The notes: generated by a model from the sequence alone, not told the origin. 64,000 nt of DNA from Herbiconiux oxytropis (GCF_024979315.1 NZ_JANLCK010000007.1:124001-188000); one strand, 5' to 3'. Positions 56,709 through 64,000 are shown, numbered from the stretch's first letter. Program-made: numbers and translations.

Positions 56709-59045
56709 CTAGGAGTCGATGGGTGCGCGGCCGGCGGCGAGCAGCACCTTCTGGCGGTCGCGGGCCGAGAGAAGCCCCGAGTCGACGAACGACTGCGAGA
56801 CGCTCCGCACGGCCTCGATGAAGGCGTTGCGGTCGGCGAAGGGGGCCTTCGCCCAGACCTCATCGAGCAGTGACCCACCCTGCGTGCGCTTGGGGTTGGC
56901 CACCCCGGCGCTCCGGCCGGCGAAGACCACCGTGGGCTCGGAACGCTCGAAGTACATGTGGTACTGCACGTCCTTGCCGTTGTAGGCGGGCTCGAACACG
57001 CGGCCGTCGATCACGAACACGTTGTTCGGCTCCTGCGTGACCCCGCGGCTGATCGACCCGTCCAGACCCTGGCGCGCGAACAGCGACACCTTCAGGTACT
57101 TCGTCGACGGATCGACCGCCGTCAGCACGGTCGGCCCGTAGACGAGGGCCTGGATGTCGGCGCGGTCCGGCGTGGGCTCCGTGCGGAGCGCCAGCGGCAC
57201 CCGCACCGTGATCGTGTCGCCCTTCTTCCAGTCGTGGGTGAGCGGCACGTAGCTGCCTGGCGTGTTCGCGGTGCCCGTGGGCACGCCGTTGATCGCGATC
57301 TCGGCACCCCCGGTCACCCAGGCCGGCACCCGCACGTTGATCGTCAGCGCACCCTGGGGCGCCTGGTCGATCGTGAGGGTGGAGGTGTCGCTCTCGGGGT
57401 AGGAGGAGGCCTGCGTGAGCACGAGGCCCATCTCCTCCCAGGTGAGGGTGGAGGCGATGTAGAGGTTCACGAACAGCGCCGACGCGTCCTTGGCGCGCAG
57501 GTAGATCGTGTCCTGGTACTTCACGTGGCTCTCGAGCGCGGTGCCGCCGCAGCAGGTGCCGATGTTGCCGTTCCCGTACTCCTTCCGTGTGCCCGGATTG
57601 ACCGGGAACATGTAGCAGTTCTCCGGCCCGGTGGTCGACTCCCGGTTGCGGCGCCCGCCCAGGATGTGGTTCAGCACCGTGCGCTCGTAATAGTCCATGT
57701 ACTTCGTGTCCTGCTCGTTCATGAACAGGTAGCGCGCGACCTTCAGCATGTTGTAGGCGGCGCACGACTCGGCGTTCCGCGGGCCGATGTCGCCCGCCAC
57801 CGCGCCCGCCGGCCCCCACAGCTCCCCCTCGCCGGTGCCGCCGTGCGCGTAGGTGCGCCCGGGCACGACCATGTCGAACATGTTCCGCACCCCGTCGATC
57901 AGGCGCTGCTCGCCGGTCTGGTTGTAGAGCTTGATGTAGCCCACGAAGGTCGGGATGTACTGGTTGGCGTGGCGGCCGTTCAGCGTGTCCTCGCCGGCGG
58001 CGCAGGCGTCGACGAAGGCGTCGTAGGTGAACAGGTTGGCGGCGTCGAGGAACTCCTGCTTCTTGGCGTCGTTCGAGCGCCAGTAGAGCTGCACGAGCAC
58101 GTCGTTCATGCCGCCGCACTCGCCGGCGATGTAGGAGGCCCACATCTTCTGCCGCTGCTCGGCCGTGGTCTTCGCGAGCCGGGAGTGCACCCAGTGCCCG
58201 ATGCCCTCGGCGAGCTTCAGCGCCTGCTCGTTGCCCACGTAGGCGTGCGCGTCGAGCAGCCCCGCCACGATCTTGTGCAGCGTGTAATAGGGAGCCCAGA
58301 TCTCGCCGTAGGGCGCGAAGGCCTCGAGCGCCGAGAACTGCCACTCGCCGTAGGCCGAGAGGAACCCCGGGTGCGAGTAGCGCGGTGCGCCGTTGTGGGT
58401 CTGCGCCGCGAGCGCCGCCCGGCACTCCTCGAGCCCGGCCACGAACGCGTTGACCTTGTCGGCCAGCGCCGCTTCACCTGTCGAGGCGTACGCCATCGAG
58501 AGTCCGCTGAGGAAGTGCCCGCCGTAGTGTCCCCTGAGCAGTCCGCCGGCTCCGGCCGTGTTCTGGCCGCGGGTGTATTCGGCGGGGCCCCAGCGCTGGG
58601 CATCCGGATTCGGGCCGTACTCCTCCCAGCCGCCCGGCGGGCGCGCACCCTTCGTGTCGATGCCGGCGTTCCGGCGGTAGACGGCGAGCAGCGCGTCGAC
58701 CGAGTAGGCCCGGTTGAGGATGAGCGCCTGCTGCTGCGCGCGCGTGAAGACGCTCTGGCCGAGGGTGACGGCGCTGAGCGGGAACGGGTTGAGGCTCCAG
58801 CTCTCGGGGTACACCTCCTTGGCCGCGGCGCGCACGGTGCGAGCCGGATGCGTCGCTCCCGCTCGGTGGAAAGCGCTGCGCGGGCCTGCCGCCACGGCGC
58901 TCGCCGCTGCGCCCGCCGGCTGGGCCGACGCGGGGGCCGCCTGGCCGGGATTGAGCACGCGGGTCGCCACGGCGATGCCGCCGAGAGCGGCGCCGCCGCC
59001 GAGCAGTCGTCGCCTGGTGAGCGCGACTCCTTTGTCACCTGTCAT
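56709..59045 (-). CDS. GH127-type beta-L-arabinofuranosidase, Tat-exported
   Basis: 778 residues. Twin-arginine signal LTRRRLLGGGAALGG (residues 9-23). The catalytic set of GH127 enzymes such as HypBA1 is visible: E426 and C428 in NAESCAAYN, C498 and C499 in GTCCGGTALESH, the Glu and three Cys that hold zinc and act in catalysis. Other family segments: GHYGGHFLSGLSMAYASTGE, YYTLHKIVAGLLDAHAYVGN, NGRHANQYIPTFVG. It removes terminal L-arabinofuranose from arabinans, arabinogalactan or hydroxyproline-linked sugars. The adjacent tat genes and the twin-Arg signal agree. A 127-bp GC-rich gap precedes tatC. Confidence 0.92.
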   Translation of the reverse strand: MTGDKGVALTRRRLLGGGAALGGIAVATRVLNPGQAAPASAQPAGAAASAVAAGPRSAFHRAGATHPARTVRAAAKEVYPESWSLNPFPLSAVTLGQSVFTRAQQQALILNRAYSVDALLAVYRRNAGIDTKGARPPGGWEEYGPNPDAQRWGPAEYTRGQNTAGAGGLLRGHYGGHFLSGLSMAYASTGEAALADKVNAFVAGLEECRAALAAQTHNGAPRYSHPGFLSAYGEWQFSALEAFAPYGEIWAPYYTLHKIVAGLLDAHAYVGNEQALKLAEGIGHWVHSRLAKTTAEQRQKMWASYIAGECGGMNDVLVQLYWRSNDAKKQEFLDAANLFTYDAFVDACAAGEDTLNGRHANQYIPTFVGYIKLYNQTGEQRLIDGVRNMFDMVVPGRTYAHGGTGEGELWGPAGAVAGDIGPRNAESCAAYNMLKVARYLFMNEQDTKYMDYYERTVLNHILGGRRNRESTTGPENCYMFPVNPGTRKEYGNGNIGTCCGGTALESHVKYQDTIYLRAKDASALFVNLYIASTLTWEEMGLVLTQASSYPESDTSTLTIDQAPQGALTINVRVPAWVTGGAEIAINGVPTGTANTPGSYVPLTHDWKKGDTITVRVPLALRTEPTPDRADIQALVYGPTVLTAVDPSTKYLKVSLFARQGLDGSISRGVTQEPNNVFVIDGRVFEPAYNGKDVQYHMYFERSEPTVVFAGRSAGVANPKRTQGGSLLDEVWAKAPFADRNAFIEAVRSVSQSFVDSGLLSARDRQKVLLAAGRAPIDS

Positions 59046-59172
59046 GGTCGTGTTTCCTTCTCTTCTGGGTGATGCGGATCTGAGGGTTCGGTGGCGCTCC
59101 TGCGGTCATCCGGGCGCGCCGGAGGCACCGGGCGCCGGGGGCGCGCGGCCGGGTGACAGCGGGAGAGCGGTG

Positions 59173-59997
59173 CTAGGCGGCGATCAGCCGCGAGTAGGTG
59201 CCGCGCTCGATCGACCGGGCGAGCCGCCGGTCGTGGAGCAGGCAGATGGCGGTCGCCGCGAGGTAGAGCGCGGCGATGGGGGTGGCGAGGGCGAGCATGG
59301 TGGGCACGTCACCCGTGGGGGTCGCGACCGCGGCGAACACCGTCGCGGCCACGATCGACCAGCGCCAGTGGCTGAGCCAGGCGCTGCCGCCGACGAGCCC
59401 GATCCTGGTCAGCAGCACCATGGCGAGCGGCAGGAGGAACGCGGCTCCGAAGGCGGCCGCCATGCGCATCACGAACGCGAAGTAGACGTCGGCGTTGACG
59501 AGCGTGGCCGTGCCCGCCGGCGCCAGTTCGCTGAACAGCGACAGGGCGCTCGGGATGATGAGCCACGCCACGGTGACCCCGGCCAGGAACAGCGGCAGCC
59601 CGGCGGCCAGGAACGCCACCACGGCGAACCGCTCGCGGCGCTTCAGTCCGGGCCAGGCGAACGCGATCGCCTGGTAGGCGGTCCACGGCGCGGTGAGGAC
59701 GAGCCCGATCACGAGCGACACCTGCACCCGCACGTCGAGCGACGAGGTCACCGTGCTGAACGTGAGGGTGAACTGGTGGCCGGAGGCCGCGGCGGCCTGC
59801 CTGATCGGATCCTGGAACACCGCGAAGAGGGGCTCGTAGAGGTACCAGCCCGCGACGCAGCCGAGGGCTATCCCGACGGCCACCAGCAGGAGCCGCTTGC
59901 GCAGCTCGACGAGGTGCTCGCGCAGGGGGACGCTCGCATCCTCCCGGCTGCGCGAGGAGGGCGACCGCCACCGCAGCGCGTGCGCTGCGAGGGCCAT
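59173..59997 (-). CDS. tatC: Twin-arginine translocase subunit TatC
   Basis: 274 residues, six membrane helices. Conserved N-terminal REHLVELRKRLLLVAVGIAL, FxPP-like segment and later ALLTRIG-type loop (MVLLTRIGLVGGSAWLSHWR), ATPTGDVPTMLALATPIAAL. TatC recognises the twin-Arg signal and forms the receptor complex. Starts one base inside the tatA stop (TGATG), so it is coupled. The order tatB-tatA-tatC with GH127 downstream suggests a dedicated export set rather than the housekeeping locus. The standard housekeeping actinobacterial tatAC sits near proteasome/pafBC genes, none of which are here. Confidence 0.93.
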   Translation of the reverse strand: MALAAHALRWRSPSSRSREDASVPLREHLVELRKRLLLVAVGIALGCVAGWYLYEPLFAVFQDPIRQAAAASGHQFTLTFSTVTSSLDVRVQVSLVIGLVLTAPWTAYQAIAFAWPGLKRRERFAVVAFLAAGLPLFLAGVTVAWLIIPSALSLFSELAPAGTATLVNADVYFAFVMRMAAAFGAAFLLPLAMVLLTRIGLVGGSAWLSHWRWSIVAATVFAAVATPTGDVPTMLALATPIAALYLAATAICLLHDRRLARSIERGTYSRLIAA

Positions 59998-60335
59998 CAG
60001 GCGCGTTCGCCGGCGGCGACGGGGACCGCGGCCGGCGTGGTCACCGGCTCGTGCAGGGCTGCCGCAGCAGGGGCGGCGGCAGCGGCTGGCGCGGCGGCGG
60101 CAGCGGCCGGCACGGGCGCGGCCTGCGAGACGGCGACCGCAGCCGGGGCCGTCTCGCGCTCGGCGTCGTCGTCACCCGTCTTGTCCTTCTCGGTGAGGTC
60201 CTTGATCTCCTTGCGGAAGATGCGCAGCGACTGCCCGATCCCGCGGGCGAGATCGGGGAGCTTCTTCGCGCCGAAGATGAGCAGGATGATCGCGAGGATC
60301 AGGATGAGTTCTGCGGGGCGCAGGTTGAAGGGCAT
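59997..60335 (-). CDS. tatA: Twin-arginine translocase subunit TatA
   Basis: 112 residues. Short N-terminal helix RPAELILILAIILLIFGAKK, hinge FGxKKLPDLARGIGQSLRIF and amphipathic helix FRKEIKDLTEKDKT; then an Ala/Pro-rich tail of about 45 residues. TatA pores let folded proteins cross the membrane. ATG 60335 follows AAAGGAGTCACC. The gene overlaps tatC by one base. The tail is longer than usual. Confidence 0.93.
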   Translation of the reverse strand: MPFNLRPAELILILAIILLIFGAKKLPDLARGIGQSLRIFRKEIKDLTEKDKTGDDDAERETAPAAVAVSQAAPVPAAAAAAPAAAAAPAAAALHEPVTTPAAVPVAAGERA

Positions 60336-60379
60336 GGTGACTCCTTTGTCGTTGTGAGGGGGATGGTTGAGGGGGTGGT

Positions 60380-60718
60380 TCAGTGGCCGGCGGGCTGGTG
60401 GGCGGGCTGCTCGGCTGCCTCGGGCATCGGCGGTGGCTGGGCCACGAACGTCGACGGCAGCTCGGGCTCGTCCTCCTCGAGGGCCTCGCGGAGCGCGGAG
60501 CGCGGATCCAGGTTCTTGATGTCGTCGAGGCCGAGCTGGGAGCGATGTTCGGCCCAGGCCTCGGTCACGGTCTGCGACGTGCCCTGGAGCAGCTGGCGAG
60601 CCGAGCGGATGCGCGACTTCACCTCGCGGAGAAGGCCCGCCACGCGGCGAGGGCCCGCGACTCCCAACAGGATGGCGATCAGCACGAAGGCTTCGCCGAG
60701 TGATACGTCGAACAGCAC
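60380..60718 (-). CDS. tatB: TatB-like translocase subunit
   Basis: 112 residues. One N-terminal helix FDVSLGEAFVLIAILLGVAG, the Gly-Pro hinge (GPRRVAGLLREVKSRIRSAR instead of GPERLP) and an amphipathic helix, then an acidic/Pro-rich tail. GP hinge and length fit TatB more than TatA. TatB partners TatC in receiving the substrate. GTG start with AAAGGA 7 nt upstream. First gene of the tat/GH127/CWB2 set, downstream of a good sigma-70 promoter. Confidence 0.85.
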   Translation of the reverse strand: MLFDVSLGEAFVLIAILLGVAGPRRVAGLLREVKSRIRSARQLLQGTSQTVTEAWAEHRSQLGLDDIKNLDPRSALREALEEDEPELPSTFVAQPPPMPEAAEQPAHQPAGH

Positions 60719-60740
60719 TGTTCGGTCCTTTCAGGGCGCA

Positions 60741-60788
60741 TCGGGGAGTTGGGATCCAAGGTTCGAATCCCCGCTCAAGGCTCCCCGA
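60741..60788 (-). promoter_or_regulatory. Structured leader of the tat operon (8-bp inverted repeat)
   Basis: Inverted repeat TCGGGGAG / CTCCCCGA spaced by 32 nt, with an inner GGGAT/ATCCC pair and a GGTTCGAATCC sequence. It would form a hairpin in the tatB mRNA leader. The tRNA-T-loop look-alike is not part of a tRNA. Confidence 0.35.
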
Positions 60789-60793
60789 ATTGC

Positions 60794-60813
60794 TCATGTG
60801 ATCGCTCACATGA
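60794..60813. promoter_or_regulatory. Palindromic operator TCATGTGA-TCGC-TCACATGA
   Basis: Perfect 8-bp inverted repeat with a 4-bp centre, just downstream of the predicted -10 for tatB, where a bound repressor would block transcription. Regulator unknown. Confidence 0.5.
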
Positions 60814-60827
60814 ACCGCTCTGCAGAG

Positions 60828-60857
60828 AGGCTAAGGGCCATCCTTCACGCGTGTCAA
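60828..60857 (-). promoter_or_regulatory. Sigma-70-type promoter upstream of tatB
   Basis: On the minus strand, -35 TTGACA (60857-60852) and -10 TAGCCT (60833-60828) with an 18-bp spacer, reading towards tatB. This and the palindromes are the content of the left part of the 416-bp gene-free stretch 60719-61134. Confidence 0.55.
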
Positions 60858-60919
60858 GCAGTAATTCGACACGTGCAGAAATGGGTGGAGATGTCGTCTC
60901 CGGGTCAGCTCGGGGTGGC

Positions 60920-61024
60920 GCGTCGCGGGGTGGATCTTCCGGTCGAGTCGTCTCCCGCGTCCGCTTCGCGGACGCCCGCCAGGCCCGGGCCAACAACTCG
61001 ACCGGAAGACCCACCCCGCGACGC
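60920..61024. repeat. Large 32-bp-arm inverted repeat with nested hairpin
   Basis: Arms 60920-60951 (starting GCGTCGCGGGGTGG) and 60993-61024 pair at 30 of 32 positions, enclosing 41 bp that contain a second hairpin, GCGTCCGC-TTC-GCGGACGC (60957-60975). The whole could fold into a cruciform or a long RNA hairpin. It sits in the right half of the gene-free stretch between tatB and the small membrane protein. No second copy in this window; no terminal direct repeats seen. It might be a dispersed palindromic element, a structured RNA or a strong terminator. Confidence 0.8.
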
Positions 61025-61134
61025 ACCGGTCTGCGCAGGCGGTGGGTCTCCGCGTTTCAAGGGTCCGGCGGGGTTGGGCGCGACCGATCGCGACGAGTTC
61101 TGCACACGCGCGAATCTTCTGCAAGGGGGAGGCG

Positions 61135-61437
61135 GTGTCGGTGGTGAGGCGTACTGTCGAAGACATGATCGAGACCCCGACCGAGCGCCTGCTGGGCATC
61201 CAGCGCCTGCAGCGTGCGGGCTCCATTCTGCTCGTTCTCGGTGTGCTGGCGCTCCTCGGTGGTCTCTGGCTCCTCACCACCACGCATGCCGGCCCGCTGG
61301 CGGGCATAGCGCTGGCGTTCGCCCTCATCGGGGCCGGCATCGACCGCCGCCTCACCGCCCACCGTCGCCGCCAGCGCTTCGACATCGAGCTCGAGTACGA
61401 GCTGCTCTCCCGGCCCTCGCTCACCTCGAACCCGTAG
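61135..61437 (+). CDS. Small two-helix membrane protein
   Basis: About 100 residues. Short N-terminal soluble part (MIETPTERLLGIQRLQRAG), helix SILLVLGVLALLGGLWLLTT, then GPLAGIALAFALIGAGI and a basic cytoplasmic turn DRRLTAHRRRQRF with an acidic tail. Function unknown. GTG 61135 has GGGGGAGG upstream but tight spacing; ATG 61165 gives a 90-residue version that starts at the conserved-looking part. Confidence 0.65.
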   Translation: MSVVRRTVEDMIETPTERLLGIQRLQRAGSILLVLGVLALLGGLWLLTTTHAGPLAGIALAFALIGAGIDRRLTAHRRRQRFDIELEYELLSRPSLTSNP

Positions 61438-61441
61438 CCGC

Positions 61442-61729
61442 TTTCTGGCACGATCGGGGCATGGTCGCAGCCTCGATCTCAGCCGAGGCGCCCTCCAGCT
61501 CGAGTTCTTCCCCGCACCCTCGCTCGACCCGCTCGCGAGCAGCTTCATGTGCTGCCTCCGAGTCGCCGACGTCGACGAGCTCTACGAGGCGATCCGCGCG
61601 TCCGGCGTGCCGGAGGCCTCGACGGGCATGCCCCGTCTCCACGCGGTGCGCCTGCAGGACTGGGGCCTCCGGGCGGGCTTCCTGATCGACCCCGACGGAA
61701 CCCAGCTCACCCTCATCGAGCAGCGCTAG
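61442..61729 (+). pseudogene. 5'-truncated VOC/glyoxalase (bleomycin-resistance-like) remnant
   Basis: One frame reads RSLDLSRGALQLEFFPHPSL, then DPLASSFMCCLRVADVDELYEAIRASGVPE and ends FLIDPDGTQLTLIEQR, the middle and C-terminal part of a VOC-fold bleomycin-resistance/glyoxalase protein. The N-terminal 40-50 residues with the first metal-ligand strand are missing, and no start codon with a ribosome binding site lies before the homology. The only long ATG frame (61461) reads a Ser-rich nonsense product. Probably a decayed gene; a 60-residue product from ATG 61547 is conceivable but would lack half the fold. Confidence 0.65.
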
Positions 61730-62171
61730 CGGATCCGTCCTCCGACCGGCTCTCCTGCAGAAGGCGCAGCGTGCGTCGGTTCAGGCTGAGGTTGCTGAGG
61801 CCCGTCACCAGGAAGAAGGCCACGAAGAGCAGCCGCCACCCGTTCTGGCTGACGATGGCGACGACGCCTGCGGCGATCATGCCCACCCACAGGATGCTGC
61901 CGACGATCGACAGCACGCGAAGTCGCCGGATCTGCTGCTGCAGCGATGGCGTCGCATCCGGCGGCCACGGTTCGTGCCACGACCGCCGATGGAGCCAGAC
62001 GGTCCCGACCGACAGCACGATTGTCGCGGCGACCAGCACGAACGCGCCGAGGATGCTCCAGGGTGGGTTGGCGAGCAGGAAGCCTCCCACGACGGCAACG
62101 ACGAGCGACCCGGCGATCGCCAGCCACCCGGCCACGCGCGGGCTCAGCCGATCATTCCCGGAGCCGGCCAT
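61713..62171 (-). CDS. Four-helix membrane protein of unknown function
   Basis: 152 residues, four hydrophobic helices: VAGWLAIAGSLVVAVVGGFL, SILGAFVLVAATIVLSVGTV, VLSIVGSILWVGMIAAGVVA and GWRLLFVAFFLVTGLSNLSL. The linker WLHRRSWHEPWPPDATPSLQ is hydrophilic. No family recognised. It overlaps the VOC remnant by 17 bp tail-to-tail and follows the SRPBCC gene by 3 bp in the same direction, so they are likely one transcript. Confidence 0.75.
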   Translation of the reverse strand: MAGSGNDRLSPRVAGWLAIAGSLVVAVVGGFLLANPPWSILGAFVLVAATIVLSVGTVWLHRRSWHEPWPPDATPSLQQQIRRLRVLSIVGSILWVGMIAAGVVAIVSQNGWRLLFVAFFLVTGLSNLSLNRRTLRLLQESRSEDGSASAAR

Positions 62172-62174
62172 CGG

Positions 62175-62639
62175 CTACCCCGTCGCGGGTGCGATCGAAG
62201 GCCCGGCCAGGAATGCGCCACGCTCGGCGATGAGGCGGCGCAGGTAGGGCTCGAGCACGAGCTTCTCCGCCACGCGGCCGAGGGGGCCGAGCGGTGCGGC
62301 GAAGCGGATGCGATCGATCATCACGGAACCCGAGTCGGCCGGTTCGAACACGTGCTCGTGCCGAAACGACGCGAACGGCCCCCGGGTCTGCTCGTCGACG
62401 AAGCGGCGCGGAGGCTCGAACTCGGTGATCGCGCTGGTGAGCGAGAAGCGGATCCCGAAGTGGCGAGCGGTCCATGTGACATCCTGGCCGGCCCCGATGA
62501 GACCTCGAGTGACACCGCCGACGGCCTCCTCCGCTGAAGCGGCCTGCGACTCCGTGTGGGCGTCGATGCTGCGCGCCAGGTCGAACATCTCCTCGACCGA
62601 CCTGCTCGACCGGGTCACGCACTCGAACGACGCCACCAC
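62175..62639 (-). CDS. SRPBCC-family (START-like) protein
   Basis: 154 residues. SRPBCC/ligand-binding features: SFECVTRSSRSVEEMFDLAR at the N-terminus, EFEPPRRFVDEQTRGPFASF, then RHEHVFEPADSGSVMIDRIR and a C-terminal alpha helix AEKLVLEPYLRRLIAERGAF that closes the cavity. Family members bind hydrophobic ligands or act in polyketide-like steps. GTG start with AGAGGAG about 10 nt upstream. Adjacent genes are small membrane proteins; role unknown. Confidence 0.85.
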   Translation of the reverse strand: MVASFECVTRSSRSVEEMFDLARSIDAHTESQAASAEEAVGGVTRGLIGAGQDVTWTARHFGIRFSLTSAITEFEPPRRFVDEQTRGPFASFRHEHVFEPADSGSVMIDRIRFAAPLGPLGRVAEKLVLEPYLRRLIAERGAFLAGPSIAPATG

Positions 62640-62643
62640 AGGC

Positions 62644-62811
62644 TCACTCCTCTTTCTTGCGCCCGGGCGCCGGGAACGTGATGCCGAGCATCCCCGCCAA
62701 GAACAGCACAGCCCCGATCACGTACAACGCCGGCGGCCCGGAGGGTGCCAGCACGAGCATCAGCAGGATGATGAGCCCCAGGATCGCGGCCAATCCGGCG
62801 GTCGACTTCAT
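62644..62811 (-). CDS. 55-residue two-helix membrane protein
   Basis: MKSTAGLAAILGLIILLMLV start, a LAPSGPPALYVIGAVLFLAG second helix and basic tail RKKEE. Start ATG 62811 with GGAG 10 nt upstream; the stop lies 4 bp before the SRPBCC start. Too short to classify; composition and spacing support a real gene in the SRPBCC transcript. Confidence 0.65.
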   Translation of the reverse strand: MKSTAGLAAILGLIILLMLVLAPSGPPALYVIGAVLFLAGMLGITFPAPGRKKEE

Positions 62812-62909
62812 GGTGCTCGCTCCGTTCCGGCGGAGCCCAGGGGCAGGCCGATCTATGTCTGTTCAACAAGTGTTGCACGACGGCCGAGGGGCTCGCGATG
62901 CTCACGGGC

Positions 62910-63569
62910 CTAGCGGCGGAAGGCCTTGCGGGCGAGGAAGTTGCCGAGGAACTGCACGCCCTGCACGAAGATGATGATCACGAGCACGGCCGCCCACGTG
63001 ACGACCGGTTCGAACTGCCGATAGCCGTACTGGATGGCGAAGGTGCCGAGCCCCCCACCGCCCACGAGCCCTGCCACCGCCGACATGTCGGCGAGCGCCA
63101 CCACGATGAAGGTGTAGCCCAGGATCAGCGGGCCGAGGGCCTCCGGCAGCACCACCGTGAGGATGATCCGCAGCCGGCTCGCCCCCACGGAACGGGCCGC
63201 CTCGATCACTCCGGGCCGCACCGTCATGAGGTTCTGCTCCACGATCCTGCTGATCGCGAAGACGGCCGCGAGTGAGAGCGTGAAGATGATCGCGGTGTTG
63301 CCGATGCCGATCCCGACCACGAGCCGGGCCAGCGGCTGGGCAGCCGCCAGGAAGATGATGAACGGGATCGGACGGAACACGTTGACGATGACGTTGAGCA
63401 CCGCGAACAGCGGCTTGTTCGGGTAGAGGCTGCCCGCGCGGGTGGTGTAGAGCCCGAGCCCCAGGATCAGTCCGCCGACACCGCCGAAGAGGAGGCTGAG
63501 CACGACGATGTAGAGGGTCTCGTAGGTCGCGACGCCGAGGCGCGGCAGCAGGGGGACCAGTTCATCCAC
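62910..63569 (-). CDS. metI: Methionine ABC transporter permease MetI
   Basis: 219 residues, five helices. EAA loop EAARSVGASRLRIILTVVLPEAL and the family segments YETLYIVVLSLLFGGVGGLI, NVFRPIPFIIFLAAAQPLAR and LADMSAVAGLVGGGGLGTFA match MetI of the D/L-methionine importer. GTG 63569 overlaps the MetN stop by 8 bp. Imports methionine or its derivatives with MetN and a MetQ lipoprotein (not in this window). It fits the sulfur theme of 28.7-40.1 kb. Confidence 0.94.
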   Translation of the reverse strand: MDELVPLLPRLGVATYETLYIVVLSLLFGGVGGLILGLGLYTTRAGSLYPNKPLFAVLNVIVNVFRPIPFIIFLAAAQPLARLVVGIGIGNTAIIFTLSLAAVFAISRIVEQNLMTVRPGVIEAARSVGASRLRIILTVVLPEALGPLILGYTFIVVALADMSAVAGLVGGGGLGTFAIQYGYRQFEPVVTWAAVLVIIIFVQGVQFLGNFLARKAFRR

Positions 63570-64000
63570 GATCGGCGCCCTTCGTGTCGGAGCTCGTCGA
63601 CTCCGTGACCTCGATGGTCTCGGCGAACCGGGCCAGCACGGTGTCGATCGCCGCATCCGCACCGGTGAGCGCGAGGGTGAGGTGACCGAAGGCCTGCCCG
63701 CGGATGTCGTTGATGCCGCCGTAGACGAGCTCGAAGCCGATGCCGGCTTGCGCGAGCTCGAGGAACACGGCGCCCTGCGAGCCGCTGCCGTCGCGGAAGC
63801 TGAGGGTGACGATGCGCCCGGGGTGCCGCTCCCGCAGCTGCGAGAGCTCGGCGGGGGAGGGCACGCCCCGCACCACGGTGGCCACGAAGCGCTGCGACGA
63901 GGCTTCTCTCGGCCGCGAGAACACCTCGAACACGTCGCCCTGCTCCACCACCCGGCCGCGATCCATGACCGCGACCTTGTTGGCGAGCGTCTGGATGACA
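63562..64000 (-). CDS. metN: Methionine ABC transporter ATP-binding protein MetN (truncated by window edge)
   Basis: C-terminal part of an ABC ATPase: VIQTLANKVAVMDRGRVVEQ after the H-loop region, followed by the NIL domain (GRIVTLSFRDGSGSQGAVFL, GIGFELVYGGINDIRGQAFG, HLTLALTG) found in MetN, which senses methionine and inhibits transport. The Walker motifs lie beyond base 64000. The frame stays open to the edge. Coupled to metI by overlap. Confidence 0.93.
   Translation of the reverse strand, partial: VIQTLANKVAVMDRGRVVEQGDVFEVFSRPREASSQRFVATVVRGVPSPAELSQLRERHPGRIVTLSFRDGSGSQGAVFLELAQAGIGFELVYGGINDIRGQAFGHLTLALTGADAAIDTVLARFAETIEVTESTSSDTKGADRG

Noticed and set aside
60741-60788. tRNA or tRNA fragment (GGTTCGAATCC T-loop and acceptor-like inverted repeat)
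   Set aside because: Only 48 nt, the T-stem does not pair, 10 nt separate the T-loop from the acceptor strand, and there is no D-arm or anticodon arm. Treated as a leader hairpin.

Overview
The window is a high-GC, gene-dense chromosomal segment with many 1-8 bp start/stop overlaps (ATGA, TGATG, GTGA) and frequent GTG starts. Gene content points to an actinobacterium, most likely of the family Microbacteriaceae: a DevR/DosR-type two-component system, a thioester-domain adhesin with an LAXTG sorting signal, a DUF7882-type protein typical of that family, a CWB2 cell-wall protein and a RamA-like acetate regulator. No rRNA, tRNA, CRISPR array, prophage or insertion sequence was recognised. The window starts inside a histidine kinase gene and ends inside metN.

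Layout. (1) 1-7068: DosR-like region with histidine kinase, two NarL/DevR-type response regulators, universal stress protein, P1B-type ATPase, thioester adhesin and two small proteins. The 14-mer GGGACYTTCGKCCC occurs three times in its intergenic regions. (2) 7155-15437: divergent catabolic cluster (SDR, MFS importer, LLM monooxygenase and MarR leftward; Zn-alcohol dehydrogenase, SDR, quinone-reductase-like protein, flavin reductase and a degenerate TsaB paralogue rightward). (3) 15425-23603: IclR regulator diverging from a tightly coupled operon for a three-part biotin-dependent carboxylase, BioY, a 3-oxoacid CoA-transferase, a thiolase and a cupin dioxygenase. This could be a ketone carboxylation route ending in acetyl-CoA. 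(4) 23610-28693: acs with a divergent RamA-like regulator, an HSL-type esterase and a PucR-like regulator. (5) 28716-40094: sulfur and amine salvage, with MetY, PatB-type C-S lyase, AhpD-like protein, two LLM oxygenases and a sarcosine-oxidase-like protein, then an ABC transporter + N-acetyltransferase + monooxygenase set resembling S-(2-succino)cysteine salvage. (6) 40263-48401: large FAD protein, another LLM enzyme, an FbiC-like protein whose CofH half lacks the radical-SAM cysteines, a Baeyer-Villiger-type monooxygenase, and two small proteins behind a 16-residue leader ORF. (7) 48521-53907: UvrA paralogue, two paralogous lipoproteins, and a RES-type toxin-antitoxin pair behind five TTGACG repeats. 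(8) 54032-60718: CWB2 surface protein, Tat-exported GH127 beta-L-arabinofuranosidase and tatC/tatA/tatB on one strand. (9) 60719-64000: a non-coding stretch with a large palindrome, small membrane proteins, a truncated VOC pseudogene, an SRPBCC protein and the metNI methionine importer genes.

The dominant theme is oxidative use of unusual carbon and sulfur sources: five luciferase-like monooxygenases, a BVMO, a flavin reductase, acyl-CoA chemistry and several importers, each cluster with a local regulator. The first 7 kb look like an oxygen- or redox-stress regulon, and the tat/GH127/CWB2 block looks like a secreted arabinan or arabinogalactan utilisation unit.
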